Positions 8,777 to 20,776 are shown, counted from the first letter of the stretch. The stretch: DNA of 64,000 nucleotides from Pseudomonas putida (GCF_002741075.1 NZ_CP016634.1:2154501-2218500), one strand, 5' to 3'. A program made the numbers and translations. The notes: generated by a model not told the origin, from the sequence alone.

Positions 8777-10088
8777 TCAACGGCTCGAGGCGGCTGTAAC
8801 GCAGTCGCCGCAGCAGCTTTAGCACTTCACGCGGGTGCTCGCCGGCCTCGCCCAGTTCATCGGGCGACGACAATCTGGGGGCATGCCGACGGATAGCCTC
8901 GAGCTCGGCCTCACGAGGGCCAAGCCACTGCCCTTGGGGGTCATCGATCAACAGGCCGTTCTCGAGGTCGAGATTGAAACCGCGAGGGTTGAGATTGTTG
9001 CCGGTGAGCAAGCTGTAGCGCTCGTCGATCCAGACCCCTTTGGCATGGAAGGTGTGCCCCGGATCATTCCAGATCCGCACCTGCAACTGGCCGCTGGCAA
9101 TGGCTACCTGGCGCCGATGGGCGAAGGCACGCAGGTTGTCCTCGTACAGATAGGGCAAGGCGGCACTGGCGGTAAAGGGTTGTCCGGGGGCGACGTAGAA
9201 GTCGTTGGCGGTTCGGTGGCCGATGATCAACTCCACTGTCACACCACGTGCCAACGCCCGGTCGATCTCCGCGAGCAGCACCCGGGGCGGGTTGAAATAA
9301 GGGGTACTGAGCACGATGCGCGAACGCGCAGCCGTCAGCAGCGCGCACACGCTGCGGTTGAGTGGGTTGCCCCGGCCGATGCCCAGCAGGGGGATCACCC
9401 GCAACCCTTCCCGGGCCGGAGCCGCGGGCAGTTCGTAGGCCATGTGCCTCAAGCGCGCACGCAACCGGCGAATCGCCCCACGCAGGCGCTTGGTGGTTGG
9501 CGGTGCAGGCAGGTCCAGGCGCGGTGTCGCGGTACTGGCCAGCATCTGCCGCACCAGATCGACCATGGCGTCGGCCAATCCAGGGCTGCGGAACAGGTGA
9601 TAGCGGTCCAGTCGGTAGCGGTCGAAGCGATGCAGGTAGACGTTGTTCAGGCTGGCCCCCGTGTACAGCACCTGGTCGTCGATGATGCTGCCTTTGAGGT
9701 GCAGCACGCCGAACAGCTCGCGGGTCTGTACCGGCACGCCATGGATGACCACATCCAGGCCATGGCGTTGACGCTGGGCTTGGTACCAGGCCGCATTGCC
9801 CGGTTGCCGGCCCGCCCCCAGCAGGCCGCGCCGGGCCCGGAACCAGTCGACGACGATCAGCACCTCAAGCCCCGGTCGCGCCGCCTTGGCCCGGTACAGC
9901 GCATCGAGCACCTCCTGACCGGCCTCGTCCTCCTGCAGGTAAAGGGCGACGATGACAATGCGCTGCGTGGCCTTGGCGATCAGCTCGAGCAGGCGGGTGC
10001 GGTAGCTCACCGCATCGGGCAATACCTCGATGGCGCCGGGCACGAGGGCGAAGCCTTCCTGGGGTACCGGCACGGATTTACGGTTCAA
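8760..10088 (-). CDS. pssA: CDP-diacylglycerol-serine O-phosphatidyltransferase (type I, PLD superfamily)
   Basis: A 442-residue phosphatidylserine synthase of the E. coli PssA type, with two phospholipase-D-like HKD motifs: HLKGSIIDDQVLYTGASLNN (about residues 130-150) and HAKGVWIDERYSLLTGNNLN (about 350-370). It makes phosphatidylserine from CDP-diacylglycerol and serine as the precursor of phosphatidylethanolamine, acting at the membrane surface. Length is close to E. coli PssA (451). Its 3' end overlaps the convergent DoxX gene by 17 bases. Confidence 0.9.
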   Translation of the reverse strand: MNRKSVPVPQEGFALVPGAIEVLPDAVSYRTRLLELIAKATQRIVIVALYLQEDEAGQEVLDALYRAKAARPGLEVLIVVDWFRARRGLLGAGRQPGNAAWYQAQRQRHGLDVVIHGVPVQTRELFGVLHLKGSIIDDQVLYTGASLNNVYLHRFDRYRLDRYHLFRSPGLADAMVDLVRQMLASTATPRLDLPAPPTTKRLRGAIRRLRARLRHMAYELPAAPAREGLRVIPLLGIGRGNPLNRSVCALLTAARSRIVLSTPYFNPPRVLLAEIDRALARGVTVELIIGHRTANDFYVAPGQPFTASAALPYLYEDNLRAFAHRRQVAIASGQLQVRIWNDPGHTFHAKGVWIDERYSLLTGNNLNPRGFNLDLENGLLIDDPQGQWLGPREAELEAIRRHAPRLSSPDELGEAGEHPREVLKLLRRLRYSRLEPLIRRVL

Positions 10089-10261
10089 GCGGTCGTCTCC
10101 TGTGCAAAGGGGGTGCTCCCGGTCATGGGTGCATTCCGGCCCCTGTCATCCGGGTGTACTATCGGGCCGGCCACGGCATAGAACAACAATAATTCCTCAA
10201 GGCTCGGTTTTTCTTATAGCCCGGAAAAAACGCAGCCTCAGCTTGCACAGGTAAATCGCAC

Positions 10262-11260
10262 ATGGTCCAGCCCTGCTCCGCGCAGCTTGCTTCCACGCTT
10301 CCCCCGCCCAGGACGTTCGGCTTCCTGGTGCAACCCAACTTCACCACCATCGGCCTTGCCTCGGCGGTCGAGACCCTGCGCATGGCCAACCTGGCGGCCT
10401 GCCGCCCGCTGTTCCGCACGGTGCTGGTCGCCGCCACGCCGGCCCCTGTGACCGCCAGCAATGGCATGCGCGTATTGCCGGACCATGGCATCGCCGATGC
10501 ACCGTCGCTGGATGCCCTGTTCGTGGTCGGCGCCAACCCCATTGCCAACGACCGCGAAAGCCGACCGTTGATCGATTGGTTACGACGCCTGGCCCGCCAG
10601 CGGGTACCCCTGGGCGGCATCTGCACGGGCAGTTACCTGCTCGCGCGGGCTGAGCTGCTCAAGGGCTATCGCTGCACCATCCATTGGGAAGACATCGAAG
10701 CGCTCAAGGAGCGCTTCCCCGGCATCGTCATCTCCAATCAACTGTATGAGCTGGACCGTGATCGCTATACCTGCTCCGGTGGTGTGGCGGCCATGGACAT
10801 GATGTTGCAACTGATCGCCCGCCTGCCCGACGGCCAGGCGATTGCAGCGAAGGCTGCCGAGCTGTTGCTGTGCGATCGGGTGCGGGGCGAACGTGACCGC
10901 CAGCGGGTGCCTCTGCGTACCCGGCTCGGCAATGCCCAACCCAAGCTGAGCCAGGTCGTGGCGATCATGGAAGCCAACCTGGAGGAACCCTTGGGACTGG
11001 AAGAGCTGGCAAGCCTCAATGAGGTGACGGTGCGACAACTGGAGCGGCTGTTCCACAAGTACCTGCAGCGCACACCCAGCCAGTACTACCTGGAGCTGCG
11101 CCTGTCACGGGCGCGGGAGATGCTGCTACGCAGCGATGCCCAGGTGCGGGAAATCGCCCTGGCCTGTGGCTTTACCTCGCCTGCGCATTTTTCCAAAAGC
11201 TACAGCCGGTTCTTTGGTCTGTCGCCGCTCGGAGAGCGGCGACAGGCGTCGTTGCATTGA
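10262..11260 (+). CDS. cahR: GATase1-like AraC regulator, probable creatine regulator CahR
   Basis: A 332-residue protein. The N-terminal DJ-1/PfpI (GATase1-like) domain (residues ~15-185) has the nucleophile-elbow-like GGICTGSYLLARA. The C-terminal AraC domain (~225-325) has ELASLNEVTVRQLERLF and IALACGFTSPAHFSKSYSRFF. From memory, a regulator of this type named CahR controls creatine use in P. putida KT2440 and lies beside the creatinase gene with a transporter between them. The same order (regulator, MHS transporter, creatinase) is seen here, with the regulator convergent to the other two. The identity as CahR rests on this synteny. Confidence 0.82.
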   Translation: MVQPCSAQLASTLPPPRTFGFLVQPNFTTIGLASAVETLRMANLAACRPLFRTVLVAATPAPVTASNGMRVLPDHGIADAPSLDALFVVGANPIANDRESRPLIDWLRRLARQRVPLGGICTGSYLLARAELLKGYRCTIHWEDIEALKERFPGIVISNQLYELDRDRYTCSGGVAAMDMMLQLIARLPDGQAIAAKAAELLLCDRVRGERDRQRVPLRTRLGNAQPKLSQVVAIMEANLEEPLGLEELASLNEVTVRQLERLFHKYLQRTPSQYYLELRLSRAREMLLRSDAQVREIALACGFTSPAHFSKSYSRFFGLSPLGERRQASLH

Positions 11261-11279
11261 TACGTTCAAGACAGCGCTG

Positions 11280-11357
11280 GGCTCACCGCGAACAAGGCTT
11301 TTCGGCGGTGCCTGGCACCGGCTTTGCCGGTGTTCGCGGCTGAACCCAGTCCCACAG
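11280..11357. repeat. REP pair between cahR and the creatine transporter
   Basis: An inverted pair of REP-like arms (GGCTCACCGCGAACAAGGC and GTGTTCGCGGCTGAACCC) with an inner GGTGCCTGGCACC...CCGGTGT structure, ending in CCCACAGGGA. It lies between convergent genes and may act as a bidirectional transcript end. Confidence 0.65.
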
Positions 11358-11413
11358 GGATCAGGCAAGTCTTGAGAGTGGCGCAATCCCGGTGGGAGTG
11401 GCGCTCGGAACAG

Positions 11414-12742
11414 TCAATCCGGCAACGCCCGATGCGCCGTTTCCCGGCAGGCCAGCATGGCCACCAACGCCACCGCCGCAGCGGCCAGCAAATACCCCGC
11501 TGGGGCCAGCGTATTGCCCGTCACCTTGATCAGCCAGGTGGCAATGAACGGCGCGGTGCCACCGAACAACGCATTAGCGATGTTGAAACTCAAGGCGAAG
11601 CCACTGAAGCGCACGCGGGTCGGAAAAATCTCCGCCAGCAGGCAAGGCAAAGTGCCGTCGTTCATCGCCAACATCGCACCGAACAAGATCTGGATCGCCA
11701 GGATCACCAGCAGCGGCTGATGATCCAGCAGGCTGAACAGCGGCACTGTCAGCCCCAGGAACAGCAGCGAGGCGATCACCAACATGGTCTTGCGCCCAAA
11801 GCGGTCCGACAACCGCCCCATCAAGAAAATCAGCCCAATATAGGTTGCCAGCGACACCGTCGAGGCGATGAACGAGTCACGCTCGCTCATGCCCATTTCA
11901 TTGGACAGGTAGGTGGGCATGTAACTGAGCAGCAGGTAGAAGGCGACCGCATTCAGGCAAGTCACGCCGATGCCGATCAGCACGCTGCGCCGGTGCTGGG
12001 TCAGCAGTTCGCGGATGGGTGTGGAGCCCGCGCAGCCCTTGCTCTCCAGGCGCTGCTCCATCTCCAGGAACTTGGGTGTGTCCTGAAGGCTCATGCGGAT
12101 GTAGCGCCCCACCAGGCCAAACGGTGCAGCCAGCAGGAACGGCAGGCGCCAGCCCCAGCTGTGCAAGGCCTCGGTACTGAGCAACGCATGCAGGGTGGCA
12201 ACGAACGCGGCGCCGAACAGCAAACCGGCGGCGGTACTGGCCGGCACGATGCTGGTGTACAGCCCACGACGGCCCGCTGGTGCGTACTCGGCCAGAAACG
12301 CCGAGGCTCCGGCATATTCACCCGACGCGGAAAAACCCTGCACCAGGCGGATCAACAGCAACAGACACGGTGCCCACACACCGATCTGCGCATGGCTGGG
12401 CAATATGCCGATGCAAAACGTCGACACCGACATGATCAGGATCGACCACGACAACGCATTGCGTCGACCATGGCGATCACCGAAATGCCCCCAGACCACC
12501 CCGCCCAAGGGGCGGACGATGAATGACAGGGCGAACACCGCGAAGGTGGCCAGCAAGCCAGTGGTCTTGTCGGTATCGGGGAAGAACGTGGCGGCGATGA
12601 TGGTGGCCAGGTAGCCATAGGCGGCATAGTCGAACCATTCGACGAAATTGCCCATGAAACTGGCCCGCGCGGCCTTGCGCAGCGCTTGGCGTTCGGCGTC
12701 CTGTGCCGGAAGGTCGAGATGGGACGCGCTCAAGCTGATCAT
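11414..12742 (-). CDS. MHS-family MFS transporter, probable creatine uptake
   Basis: A 442-residue 12-TM transporter of the metabolite:H+ symporter group: ASFMGNFVEWFDYAAYGYLA, GHFGDRHGRRNAL (motif A), RLVQGFSASGEYAGASAFLAE and a second motif A, GRLSDRFGRKTMLV. The start ATG 12742 has GGGAGGT just upstream; longer upstream reading has no ribosome site. It lies directly downstream of creatinase on the same strand (gap 153 bases), so I infer import of creatine or a related guanidino acid. Confidence 0.8.
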   Translation of the reverse strand: MISLSASHLDLPAQDAERQALRKAARASFMGNFVEWFDYAAYGYLATIIAATFFPDTDKTTGLLATFAVFALSFIVRPLGGVVWGHFGDRHGRRNALSWSILIMSVSTFCIGILPSHAQIGVWAPCLLLLIRLVQGFSASGEYAGASAFLAEYAPAGRRGLYTSIVPASTAAGLLFGAAFVATLHALLSTEALHSWGWRLPFLLAAPFGLVGRYIRMSLQDTPKFLEMEQRLESKGCAGSTPIRELLTQHRRSVLIGIGVTCLNAVAFYLLLSYMPTYLSNEMGMSERDSFIASTVSLATYIGLIFLMGRLSDRFGRKTMLVIASLLFLGLTVPLFSLLDHQPLLVILAIQILFGAMLAMNDGTLPCLLAEIFPTRVRFSGFALSFNIANALFGGTAPFIATWLIKVTGNTLAPAGYLLAAAAVALVAMLACRETAHRALPD

Positions 12743-12895
12743 CGTGCACCTCCCTGAGCGGGCAGCAAACGAGATTTCGGCACAACGGAATGACGCTGGG
12801 ACATGACGGATTACCCTCTGTTCTTGTAATTGGCGGCAGGGTCGAGCGGTCACTGTCGGGAGGGTCGCGGGCAGGCCCGCGACCGTGCCCGAGGG

Positions 12896-14107
12896 TCACT
12901 TGCGAATAATGTTGTGCTCCGGGCCGTACGGGAAATGGGTGATGTTCTCGGCACCGTGTTCATTGACGATCAGGATGTCATGCTCACGGTAGCCACCGGC
13001 GCCGGGACGCCCTTCGGGCAGCATGATCATCGGTTCGATCGACACCACCATACCCGGTTCGAGCACGGTGTCGATGTCCTCGCGCAGCTCCAGGCCCGCT
13101 TCGCGGCCATAGTAATGGCTCAGGGTGCCGAAGGAGTGGCCGTAGCCGAAGGTGCGGTATTGCAGCAGGTCATGGCGCAGGAAGATCTCGTTCAGCTCGC
13201 GGGCGATATCGCAGCAGCGCATGCCGGGGCGCACCAGCTTCAGACCCGCTTCGTGCACTTCGACGTTGGCTTGCCAAAGGCGCAGGTAGTCGTCCGGGCA
13301 ATGGTCGAGGAACAAAGTACGCTCCAGGGCGGTGTAGTAGCCGGCGATCATCGGGAAGCAGTTCAGGCTGAGGATCTCGCCCTTGCTGACCTTGCGGCTG
13401 GTGACCGGGTTGTGTGCGCCATCGGTGTTGAGCCCGGACTGGAACCAGGTCCAGGTGTCCATCAGCTCGGCGTCAGGGAAACTGCGCGCAATCTCGCGCA
13501 CCATTGCCTGGGTGGCGTGCAGTGCCACCTCGTACTCAGGCACCTGATCGCGCAGGGCCTCGACCACCGCCGCGCCGCCGATGTCGGCCACACGCGCACC
13601 GTGGCGGATCAACGCCTGCTCCTCAGCGGACTTGATCATGCGCATGCGCATGCATGGCGCGCCGATGTCCACCAACTCGGCCTTGGGGTAGCAGGCAGCG
13701 AGCTTGGCGTGATTCTGCAGGTTGAGATGGTCATGCTCCACGCCGATGCGCGAGGCCAGCGGCAGGGCCTGCTGGATGGCGACGAAGAAGTTGTCGCGCT
13801 GCCAGTCGGTGTAGACGATGTTGTCGGTACCGACCGTGCGCCGCCACGGCTGGCCGCCGTCGATGTTGGCGCTGATCGAGACCACGTTGTCCTGTGTGAC
13901 CACCAGCGCGTAAGGGCGGCCGAAGGAGCAGTAGAGGAAATCGCTGTAGTAGTTGACGTTGTGGTACGAGGTGAAGATCGCAGCCTCGATGTCATGTTCG
14001 GCCATGTAGGCGCGCAGGCGGGCCTGACGGGCCGCGTACTCCTGGGCGGAGAACGTGGGTTTGGCCTTCTCGCCGTTGCGGATCTTCAGGGTCTTGGGCA
14101 TTTGCAT
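12896..14107 (-). CDS. creA: Creatinase (creatine amidinohydrolase)
   Basis: A 403-residue cytoplasmic enzyme hydrolysing creatine to sarcosine and urea. It has the pita-bread fold of M24 peptidases but is metal-independent. The sequence closely follows the P. putida creatinase I recall, including MQMPKTLKIRNG at the start, FTSYHNVNYYSDFLYCSFGR, SANIDGGQPWRRTVGTDNIV and the catalytic-His region FGYGHSFGTLSHYYGREAG. The start at 14107 has AAGGAAA upstream; an ATG-less extension to 14134 is not needed. The transporter follows it and the putative CahR gene lies beyond. Sarcosine and urea metabolism must be encoded elsewhere. Confidence 0.95.
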   Translation of the reverse strand: MQMPKTLKIRNGEKAKPTFSAQEYAARQARLRAYMAEHDIEAAIFTSYHNVNYYSDFLYCSFGRPYALVVTQDNVVSISANIDGGQPWRRTVGTDNIVYTDWQRDNFFVAIQQALPLASRIGVEHDHLNLQNHAKLAACYPKAELVDIGAPCMRMRMIKSAEEQALIRHGARVADIGGAAVVEALRDQVPEYEVALHATQAMVREIARSFPDAELMDTWTWFQSGLNTDGAHNPVTSRKVSKGEILSLNCFPMIAGYYTALERTLFLDHCPDDYLRLWQANVEVHEAGLKLVRPGMRCCDIARELNEIFLRHDLLQYRTFGYGHSFGTLSHYYGREAGLELREDIDTVLEPGMVVSIEPMIMLPEGRPGAGGYREHDILIVNEHGAENITHFPYGPEHNIIRK

Positions 14108-14323
14108 GGTGGGTTTCCTTGTCGTTGTGGGCATGCTGTTCAGGCCGGTTGCCTGGGATGCATTGCAGCAGAACGACCAAGGGCGCTTTTGTATCTATCC
14201 GACCTGAAATTGGCGAAACGGCCACCGCCCATTCGCGGTCTTTGGATGGCTCGAACAAGACAAAGCCGCCCACCGGCTCCGCGCAATGTCCTGCGCAGCA
14301 CCTGGGGGCGGCCTTGTGTCGTG

Positions 14324-14344
14324 AAAGGCGCGCACAGCGCCCTT
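14324..14344 (-). terminator. Hairpin 3' of katG
   Basis: AAGGGCGC / GCGCCTTT pair over 8 bp (one G-U) around a 5-base loop when read on the minus strand, 11 bases after the katG stop. The T-run is only three bases, so termination is plausible but not strong. The remaining gap to creA (14108-14323) should hold the creA promoter; I saw no convincing operator there. Confidence 0.5.
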
Positions 14345-14354
14345 CAAACCACGG

Positions 14355-16646
<2,292 letters not shown>

Positions 16647-16835
16647 CTAGGCCAGGTGTTCGATCGGCTGAGCACGCAGGCTCATGCATCCCCTCATCAG
16701 GTCGCGTCGGCGGTAGGCCGGCACAGGCTTGCCAACGGCGGAAAAAGCAGGCGCCCCGGGGGGTATCCCTGCCCACGCCCACCCGCCGTTTTCACGGGGC
16801 AGGATGAAGACTAGCCGAGCGGTGGCAGGTTTCTA

Positions 16836-16872
16836 ATAGAGTGGCTATGTGGGGCTAATAGCCTGAGGCTTT
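16836..16872 (-). promoter_or_regulatory. Candidate OxyR site upstream of katG
   Basis: The heptamer CTAATAG occurs twice, at 16833-16839 and 16855-16861, exactly 22 bases apart; the second is followed at the proper distance by CTTT (16869-16872). ATAG-type elements with this period match the OxyR contact pattern. A CTAT at 16845-16848 is two bases off the expected register. The rest of the 323-base gap 16608-16930 shows no gene. Confidence 0.35.
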
Positions 16873-16930
16873 CAGAGCAATGGCGCTGCTGCCTTGGAGC
16901 CCATTGCAGGCGCTGACTACGACGAGCGGC

Positions 16931-17809
16931 TCACTTGCCCCGCTGCATCCAGGCCGCGCCCAGCCCGCTCAGGCAGATGATGGCGATGCCCACCAGGCTG
17001 CTGGTGTCGGGCACCTGGCTGAAAATCACCAGCCCCAGCAAGCCCGCGAAGACGATCTGGCAGTAACTGAACGGCGCCAGCAATGCCGGGGCGGCGAAGC
17101 GGAAAGCCTGGGTCAGCAGCAGATGGGCGGTCATGCCGCAGCCACCCAGGGCCAGCATCAGCAGGGCGTGCTCCCAGTGCGGCAGTTGCCAGAAGAACGG
17201 CACCAAGGCGCTGAGCACCAAGGTATTGCACAGCCCGGCGTAGAAGTTGCTGGTGGTCGGGGTGTCGTAGGCGGCCAGTTTGCGGGTCAGCAGTTGATAG
17301 AAGCAGAAGCCCAGAGCCGAACCCAGGGGGAAGAGGATCGCCGGCGTGAACATCGCCCCGCCCGGATGCACCACCACCAGCACGCCGACAAAGCCCAGCA
17401 CCACCGCCACCCATTGGCCGAGGGTGACCCGCTCCTTGAGCAGCGGAGCCGACAGTGCGGTGACCAGCACCGGAGCCAGGAAGTTGACCGAAGTCGCCTC
17501 GGCGAGCGGCAGGTATTGCAGGCCGGCGGTGAACAGCAGGCTGGTGCTCAGCAGGCTCAGGGCGCGCAGGGTCTGCAACAGCGGCCGGCGGGTGCGCAGC
17601 ACGGCCATGCCAGCCTTGGGCAGGAAAATCCCTGCCATCAGCAGGGTATGCACCAGGTAGCGCGCCCACACCACCATGACGATCGGGTACAAGCCACCGA
17701 GGAACTTCGACAGCGCGTCGTGACTGGCGAACAGGAACGTTGCCACGACCACCAGGGCGATACCGCGCAGCGGTTGGTTGACTCCGGACAGCGGGGTTTT
17801 GGAACTCAT
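16931..17809 (-). CDS. EamA/DMT family transporter
   Basis: A 292-residue inner-membrane protein with ten hydrophobic segments formed by two EamA repeats: residues ~15-145 (beginning GIALVVVATFLFASHDALSKFL) and ~155-285 (ending IAIICLSGLGAAW). LQYLPLAEATSVNFLAPVLV is a typical mid-repeat element. The group exports or imports amino acids and other metabolites. Nothing nearby fixes the substrate. Confidence 0.85.
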   Translation of the reverse strand: MSSKTPLSGVNQPLRGIALVVVATFLFASHDALSKFLGGLYPIVMVVWARYLVHTLLMAGIFLPKAGMAVLRTRRPLLQTLRALSLLSTSLLFTAGLQYLPLAEATSVNFLAPVLVTALSAPLLKERVTLGQWVAVVLGFVGVLVVVHPGGAMFTPAILFPLGSALGFCFYQLLTRKLAAYDTPTTSNFYAGLCNTLVLSALVPFFWQLPHWEHALLMLALGGCGMTAHLLLTQAFRFAAPALLAPFSYCQIVFAGLLGLVIFSQVPDTSSLVGIAIICLSGLGAAWMQRGK

Positions 17810-17963
17810 GGCGCTCTCGACGGCGCGCTTGGCGGAGGCCGGCGCAAGTATGGGCGGATTCTAGAAGAGATGCGCCGGGATGAGAAATCGGCCTGCGCGG
17901 GTTTGTGTTCGCTGATCGACCGGATTTGCCAGTGTGGGTACCGCCTCCACCTGCTCCGGCCTG

Positions 17964-18040
17964 TTCACGGGTAAACCCCTACAGGTACGCGGTGCAATTG
18001 AGAGCAACACCGAACCTGTGGGAGTGGGTTCACCGCGAAG
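17964..18040. repeat. REP pair
   Basis: Inverted copies of the species REP: TTCACGGGTAAACCCCTACAGG at 17964-17985 (partly degenerate) and CTGTGGGAGTGGGTTCACCGC near 18016-18036. It lies between two minus-strand genes in an otherwise featureless 254-base gap. Confidence 0.65.
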
Positions 18041-18063
18041 CAAGCACCGCCGACCGGATCGCC

Positions 18064-20154
18064 TTACACCGGCATGACACTCCGCAGCCGCTGGCTCGCC
18101 GGTGCCGGCTTGCCATACAGGTATCCCTGGAAATGCGAGCACCCTTCCGCCGCCAGGCGACGCATCTGCTCGGGCGACTCCACCCCTTCGGCGGTGGTCT
18201 TGATCATCAGGCTGTTGGACAGCTCGGTGATGGCGCGAATGATCGACATCGCTTCGCGACTCTCGCACATGTCATGGACGAACGACTTGTCGATCTTGAT
18301 CCGGTCGAACGGGAACGAGCGCAGGTAACCAAGCGATGAATACCCCGTGCCGAAATCATCCAGGGAAATCGACACCCCTAGGTCCTTCAGGGCCCGCAAC
18401 GCGCGTACGTTCTCCTCACTGTTGCCCAACAGCACCGACTCGGTGATCTCAAGCTCCAGCCGCTGCGCCGCCAGCCCTGAGTCGGCCAGGGCCAGGGCCA
18501 CGATCTGCACCAGATTGGCATTTTTGAACTGCACGGCGGACAGGTTCACCGACACAGTCTGGGTGCCTTCCCACGTAGCGGCTTCCTGGCAGGCCAGGTT
18601 CAGCACACGGGTGCCGATCTCGTGGATCAGCCCGGTTTCCTCGGCGATGGGGATGAAGTCCATGGGCATGACCATGCCACGGCTGGGGTGCTCCCAGCGC
18701 AACAGGGCCTCGTAGCCGGTGACGCTGTTGGTCTGCTGGTCCACCACCGGCTGGTAGTGCAACTGCAGCTGCCCCAGGTGCAAGGCGGTGCGCAGATCGG
18801 TCTCCACCAGGCGGCGCTGCCGGGCAGCGACATCCATCTCGACGCTGAAGCACTCGTAGCGGTTACGGCCGTTGCGCTTGGCCTCGTACAGGGCCATGTC
18901 GGCATAGCCGAGCAGTTGCTCGGCCTTGGTGTGGTCATCCGGCGCAAGGGCGATACCAATGCTCACCCCCACCGAGAACTGATGACCTTCGATACGAAAC
19001 GGCGGGCTGATCGCCTCGATCAGGCGCTGGGCGGTATGGCAGGCCGCCTCGCCGGTCTCCAACCCGACCAGGACCACAGCGAACTCATCGCCGCCAAGGC
19101 GGGCCAGGGTGTCGTGCTCGCGCAACTCGCGACGCAGGCGTTTGCCCAGGGCGCGCAGCAGCTTGTCGCCGAAGGCATGGCCGAGGGAGTCGTTGATGTT
19201 CTTGAAGTTGTCCAGGTCCAGGCACAGGGTCGCGGTCAACTTGCCGTTGTCCTGGCCACGGCCCAGCGCCTGCTTGAGCCGCTCGGCGAACAGGGTGCGA
19301 TTGGGCAAACCGGTCAGCGCGTCATGATGGGCCATGTAGTGGATCTGGGCGTGGGCAGCCAGCTCCTCGGTGGCATCCTCGGCAACGAACAGCACATAGT
19401 CGGCCTGCCCTTCGCGGTTCTGGCTGAGCAGTGTGCGACTGCGCAAGGTGCGAGGGCCCAGCGCGGTGACCACACGGCTCTCGTCGACATAGCCCTTGGC
19501 GCTGCGCGCACCTCGGGCCAGTTGCTGAGCCAGGTACTGGGCAGCCTCTGGCGCCAGGCACTGTTCAGGCAACTGGCCGACCATGCTCGCGCCCTGGGCA
19601 CCAAACATCTGCTCGGCCTGCTCGTTGGCCAGCAGGATGCGCTGGCTGTCGAGGTCTTGGACGATGACACTGGCCGGGATATTGGCGATCACCGAATCGA
19701 GAAAGCGCGACAGATCGGCCATTTCCTGGCTGTACTGTTCGGCCAGTTGCTTGGCCTCGCGCAGCTCGGCTTCTTGGCGGCGGTGCTCGGAGACATCACG
19801 GGTGGTCTTGGCGAACCCCACCAACTGCCCTTGGTCGTCGCGCACCGCATCGATCACCACATGGGCGTGAAAGGCAGACCCGTCCTTGCGCAGCCGCAGG
19901 CCGCTGGCCTCGAAGCGACCGGTGCGCCGGGCCTGCTCGAGGTTCTGCTGCGGCAGCCCCGCGGCGCGTTCATCCTCGTGGTAGAACAGCGAGTAGTGCT
20001 TGCCGACGATTTCCTCGCTCGCATACCCCTTGGCCCGTTGCGCCCCGGGATTCCAGTTGGCCACCCTGCCATCGGGGGTCAGCAGGTAGATGGCGCAGTC
20101 CGCCACACTCTGGATCAACAGCCGGTACATGAGGTCGGGGCTGACTGGCGTCAT
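18064..20154 (-). CDS. PAS-PAS-GGDEF-EAL cyclic-di-GMP protein
   Basis: A 696-residue cytoplasmic protein without membrane segments. PAS1 covers about residues 8-120 (WNPGAQRAKGYASEEIVGKH), PAS2 ~145-255, GGDEF ~275-430 and EAL ~445-690. The cyclase site LARLGGDEFAVVL is intact and is preceded by an RxxD inhibitory site (REHD) five residues upstream. The phosphodiesterase domain keeps GYEALLRW, ESVLLG and DDFGTGYSSLGYL. Both activities are therefore possible; which dominates cannot be read from sequence. The N-terminal PAS fits an LOV/redox or small-ligand sensor type without a flavin cysteine motif that I could see. Confidence 0.92.
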   Translation of the reverse strand: MTPVSPDLMYRLLIQSVADCAIYLLTPDGRVANWNPGAQRAKGYASEEIVGKHYSLFYHEDERAAGLPQQNLEQARRTGRFEASGLRLRKDGSAFHAHVVIDAVRDDQGQLVGFAKTTRDVSEHRRQEAELREAKQLAEQYSQEMADLSRFLDSVIANIPASVIVQDLDSQRILLANEQAEQMFGAQGASMVGQLPEQCLAPEAAQYLAQQLARGARSAKGYVDESRVVTALGPRTLRSRTLLSQNREGQADYVLFVAEDATEELAAHAQIHYMAHHDALTGLPNRTLFAERLKQALGRGQDNGKLTATLCLDLDNFKNINDSLGHAFGDKLLRALGKRLRRELREHDTLARLGGDEFAVVLVGLETGEAACHTAQRLIEAISPPFRIEGHQFSVGVSIGIALAPDDHTKAEQLLGYADMALYEAKRNGRNRYECFSVEMDVAARQRRLVETDLRTALHLGQLQLHYQPVVDQQTNSVTGYEALLRWEHPSRGMVMPMDFIPIAEETGLIHEIGTRVLNLACQEAATWEGTQTVSVNLSAVQFKNANLVQIVALALADSGLAAQRLELEITESVLLGNSEENVRALRALKDLGVSISLDDFGTGYSSLGYLRSFPFDRIKIDKSFVHDMCESREAMSIIRAITELSNSLMIKTTAEGVESPEQMRRLAAEGCSHFQGYLYGKPAPASQRLRSVMPV

Positions 20155-20278
20155 GGTTTACCCTATGGCAGCACGGAAAACACCGGCCTGTCGGGGCCGG
20201 ACTGGAGTCATCAAGTGCTGGCATTATGCCGTTAGCTGAAAGCATTTTGTGAAGTACGTCACAAAATTTATGCACTTC

Positions 20279-20776
20279 TCAGTGGGCGAGGGACACCAGG
20301 AAGTTGAGCAACGCCGGCTCATCGTCCAACTCGATCGCCCGAGAGGCGCGCGGCAGGTCCGCCAACACCGCGCGGCAGAACGCCACGGCGGGTGGGTCCA
20401 GGGCGTAGCAGCGCAGCAACCAGTCCCCCACGCCACTGCACAACAACTGTTGAGCGACAGCCTTGCCGATGCCTTGACGCCGGTAGCGCTTGAGGATGAA
20501 CAGATCGGCCAGTTCGGTGGCCTCGAGCCCCACCAGCTCACTGCGCTCGATCAGCACGAAGCCTGCGATGAAGCCGTCCACCAGGATCAGGTGGGCGGCC
20601 CAGCCGGGCGATTGCCAATAACGGGCCAAGTGCTCTTCATGGATGTAGAAACGCCCATCCACCTCGACGTCTTCGGCTTCCCAGTCGGAGGACTCGTAGG
20701 CATAGAACTGATACAAGTTGCGGATCAGCTCAGCCTGGTCGACGGTGGTCTGGAGCAGTTCGATGGGGGCGTGCAT
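20279..20776 (-). CDS. GNAT family N-acetyltransferase
   Basis: A 165-residue single-domain acetyltransferase. The acetyl-CoA loop is RRQGIGKAVAQQLL (residues ~97-110), preceded by the strand ATELADLFILKRY. The C-terminal half carries CYALDPPAVAFCRAVL. It is a free-standing gene; the acceptor substrate is unknown. Confidence 0.85.
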   Translation of the reverse strand: MHAPIELLQTTVDQAELIRNLYQFYAYESSDWEAEDVEVDGRFYIHEEHLARYWQSPGWAAHLILVDGFIAGFVLIERSELVGLEATELADLFILKRYRRQGIGKAVAQQLLCSGVGDWLLRCYALDPPAVAFCRAVLADLPRASRAIELDDEPALLNFLVSLAH

